Assembly: GCF_001638985.1 (NCBI RefSeq)
Contig: NW_017265160.1
Location: forward strand, 40,853 to 104,852
From: Phycomyces blakesleeanus NRRL 1555(-)
Lineage: Eukaryota; Mucoromycota; Mucoromycetes; Mucorales; Phycomycetaceae
DNA: 64,000 nucleotides
Direction: 5' to 3'
Shown here piece after piece: positions 61,601 to 64,000 of this stretch. The notes beneath the pieces were generated by a model. That model did not search any database and was not told where the DNA came from. It was given only the letters and a program-made list of their open reading frames with translations. Position 1 is the first letter of the stretch. Every line of letters begins with the position of its first letter. The translations under genes and the position numbers were made by a program.

Positions 61601-62940
61601 ATACATACATACATACATATATATATATATAAACTTATAGAATTCCAGTTTTCCCAAAGAAAATTAATTGGATCGATTTGGCATAGTTTTATAGATATAG
61701 ATATATATATATAGTAATAAAGAATAAGCTATCATTTCTCCCGACATTATCTTGATGAAATAAATCAAGAAACATATTTAGGTTAAAAGAAGAGTATCCT
61801 CACTTGCCAATACATACCTTGATAACGGCTTCAAAACTTTATTGTATAGATCTAAGTCTATGATCAACAAATAACTATAAACATCTTTATCTGATCTCAA
61901 GAGTTTATATTTTAGAAAAAGAAAAGAAAAGCGCTTATATACTTTTGGCAACCTATTTGAAACATCAGCACAAATACATCAGTATTAATTCCATAAACTT
62001 TGAGAAAATATGAACGATTAACTATCGAGGTCTTTAGTACTTTAACCAAACGGATCATAATATTGACAAACACTTTATTGTGAACTAGAGCTTTCCTTTC
62101 CACTTTGTTCGTGCAATCTTGACCTTTGCAAAAAGCAAACTTGATCGCTCTTTTTTTGTATTACAGATTAAGTTCACGATCCGGCACTTGAATATGAGAA
62201 AGATGTACAACTAGCTCTTGATAGAATATCCTACTTGGAAATCATAAAAGTTATAATCTACAGCTTTAGAATATATACTGCTATATTATTCCAGTCCTTT
62301 AATTCGCTAACAATTCTGTCGCTGTTGCGGCTATGTAAGATGAGAAGACGGTATTGGCTACATAACAGAAGTACAAGGCCACAGAATCTCTTTTTATACG
62401 TTTTAAGCTCATCTTTAATAGGCCTTTAAACTTGCTGGTACCTGAGTACTACCTTTAAATTCCCCTTTTGGGTTCTTCTTTACTGACAGAAAGCTTCACT
62501 ACTTTATTGTTCTTCTTCATGCACAAAGTTTGCTTCACAAAGGAGTACCACATGGAATAATTATATATAAACAATAAGCCACATAGATATCACACGCTAA
62601 CATGTGGAATTATTCTATTGGACGATTAGTGTTTACGTCATATCTTGCGTATTCATTCACGCGTATAGAAAAATAGCTCTTCAGTGTGAGGGCAAGAAAA
62701 CTCGTCTTTCTCATAAACACAACACAGAGAAATGTTCATGTAAGTAACAAAATCGTTAAAGAAAGTACATTTCACACATGTTATGCTAATTACGATGAAT
62801 TTATTAATGTAATTTGTAGTAATGTTACTTTGACATTTACCTAAATGCATTTTCCCAAGAAGTGAATGTAAGTAATCACAAAATAAAATAAAAAATACCC
62901 TTATTTCATTGAAACTCTTACTAACATTGCGTAGTTAATA
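58661..62940. other. Gene-poor AT-rich region
   Basis: Nothing supported on either strand. Short minus frames around 60048-60375 and 61278-61490 carry no motif and are broken. A TACA repeat followed by AT lies at 61600-61632. The block at 60825-60910 resembles 28160-28260. Confidence 0.5.
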
Positions 62941-62984
62941 GTAACGAAAAAGTCTGACCCGAAAGGGTCAGCCTTGACATCAGC

Positions 62985-63790
62985 TTGTCAAGAAAGCCTC
63001 TAGTGACGTCGTTGCGGTGAAAACCAAAGCGGCCAACCAAACCACACCCAGTTAATGGCTCTGGGAACGGCTAACAAGAAACACCGGTCTACTCTGGTCT
63101 CCTCTATTCTGACATCTGGTACAACGTGGTCAATCCGTCATAGAGAGGTGTAGCATAGGTGGGAGCCACCGGGCGCCAATGAAATACCACCACTCTCTAT
63201 GACAAGCCAAACGGACTGAGGGCGAGCCCCCTATACTCTCCTCCCCGTTGATGTCAGATGTTGAGGTTCAAAGACGATCAGATAGACTGGTTTTTTATGG
63301 GCTGACAGCCGAACGTTCTAGCGACGCAGTTGACCTATAATAAAACCAACTCAACCCGTGCGATAGGCATCCATGTGTCTTGGGTATGACTGATTTAACA
63401 AGTTGGGACGCCTATTTAGCCCAAGTAGAAGAGTCAGTATAGAGTTTGGTCCGACTGTCATGATGTACTAGTCTACTTCTTGCTAGCTGGTACCCGATAT
63501 TGTAACAGCAAATAGAGTTTTTTTTCGCAAGATAAATTACTTTATTCAAGCCTCCACTCTCTTGTGATCGGTGTTCTGATCCTGTTTTCGCGAAGATGTG
63601 CTTGTTCAATGAGTTTTTGACTGAACGCCTTTAAGTCATCACTCTGTGCTGGAAACAATGTTACTCGTTCTCCGTACAGCTTTGTACTTGACACCATATA
63701 TTGTTTTTCGCTTATTACTGTCTAGGCAGTCGTAAGCAAAGACACCCTGATAATGCCAATTCTAGAACGGTAAAATCTCGTTCATCCCAA
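62985..63790 (+). rRNA. Degenerate 28S rRNA-like sequence (3' half)
   Basis: Several segments are collinear with the 3' half of eukaryotic 28S rRNA. The clearest are GAGGTGTAGCATAGGTGGGA with CGCCAATGAAATACCACCAC (63145-63195), which is the conserved 28S helix with the GAAATACCAC motif; TGACAGCCGAACGTTCTAGC (63303-63322); and TTTTGACTGAACGCCTTTAA (63616-63635), followed by 28S-end-like sequence with GGCAGTCGTAAGCAAAG and GATAATGCCAATTCTAGAAC. GC is well above the flanks. The most conserved peptidyl-transferase segments (such as ACAGGGATAACTGG and GTACGAGAGGA) are absent, so this is a deleted, diverged relic rather than a working rRNA gene. The first part starts with tight hairpins (CTGACCC-GAAA-GGGTCAG). 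Confidence 0.5.
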
Positions 63791-63876
63791 ACGAAAAAGG
63801 CGGGGTCTCCAAACTTTATACGGTCTTTGTTGCCTAAAAAAGTGAAGTTCGCCCTTGTCTTTCGATTTCTTCCCCC

Positions 63877-63968
63877 CGTCTCGGTCTATAGTTAACTTTT
63901 TAGTTGGCTTGACAGGTGTTTTTCCAACCTTGGTTGGAAGAGCGTGAGTTCGAATCTCACAGAGACGT
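63877..63968 (+). tRNA. tRNA-like sequence, incomplete cloverleaf
   Basis: A clean T arm (GTGAG-TTCGAAT-CTCAC, with a Pol III B-box GTTCGAATC) is followed by GAGACG, which pairs with CGTCTC at 63877-63882. The length would suit a tRNA with a long variable arm, but the D arm and anticodon arm do not fold cleanly. No identity is assigned. It may be a tRNA pseudogene or the head of a tRNA-derived SINE. Confidence 0.3.
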
Positions 63969-64000
63969 ATTACTAGCAGCAAGCTAGTTACAACTTCGTA

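Noticed and set aside
63255..63290. Similarity to an 18S rRNA segment (AAAGACGATCAGATA)
   Set aside because: The position agrees better with the 28S segment before the GGCTGG motif, and the neighbouring blocks are 28S-like, so an 18S/28S chimera is not needed.

Overview
The window is nuclear DNA of a filamentous, early-diverging fungus, most likely a member of the Mucoromycota. The support is AT-rich intergenic DNA full of microsatellites, many short GT-AG introns, and a gene set that mixes fungal proteins (GPR1/FUN34/YaaH acetate transporter, Skn7-type HSF/response regulator) with proteins familiar from animals and absent from budding yeast (ITFG2, MERIT40/BABAM1, neurochondrin). The species cannot be fixed by eye. 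Exon coordinates were derived by hand from splice sites, reading phase and family motifs.

Layout. 1-6.4 kb: no supported gene. 6.4-14.1 kb: acetate transporter (+) converging on a 12-exon ITFG2-like gene (-) with very large low-complexity insertions. 19.3-20.5 kb: methionine sulfoxide reductase A (+), preceded by a small foldback element. 22.0-24.9 kb: a complete Tigger/pogo DNA transposon whose three-exon transposase has no interruption. 25.7-27.7 kb: several LTRs of one family, including a large inverted pair, just upstream of tRNA-Thr(AGU). 29.0 kb: a MITE. 30.4-33.1 kb: a 2.7-kb TIR element with no recognised transposase. 33.2-37.7 kb: divergent pair DAD1/OST2 (-) and SKN7-like regulator (+). 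39.1-40.3 kb: BABAM1/MERIT40 (+). 41.3-43.6 kb: broken Tnp2/Plavaka-type (CACTA) transposase. 44.7-49.1 kb: two degenerate copies of an unknown repeat flanking a GC-rich, strongly structured RNA-like island (46.6 kb). 51.3 kb: a pogo-type MITE. 51.9-54.5 kb: small hypothetical gene (-) divergent from neurochondrin-like gene (+). 55.4 kb: small hypothetical ORF. 56.0-58.1 kb: broken MULE transposase. 58.5-62.9 kb: no supported gene. 63.0-63.97 kb: degenerate 28S rRNA-like sequence followed by a tRNA-like 3' arm.

The host genes are housekeeping or signalling genes with no visible operon-like link: carbon uptake, amino-acid/TORC1 signalling, oxidative repair, N-glycosylation, stress phosphorelay, deubiquitinase scaffolding. 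The roughly 22-33 kb, 41-51 kb and 55-64 kb stretches are dominated by mobile elements in various states of decay. I found no CRISPR array, secondary-metabolite cluster or viral gene. The most unusual items are the enlarged ITFG2, the intact pogo transposon with a PCNA-binding motif at its C-terminus, the LTR array with strong G:C to A:T drift beside a tRNA gene, the cargo-like TIR element, and the structured RNA island.
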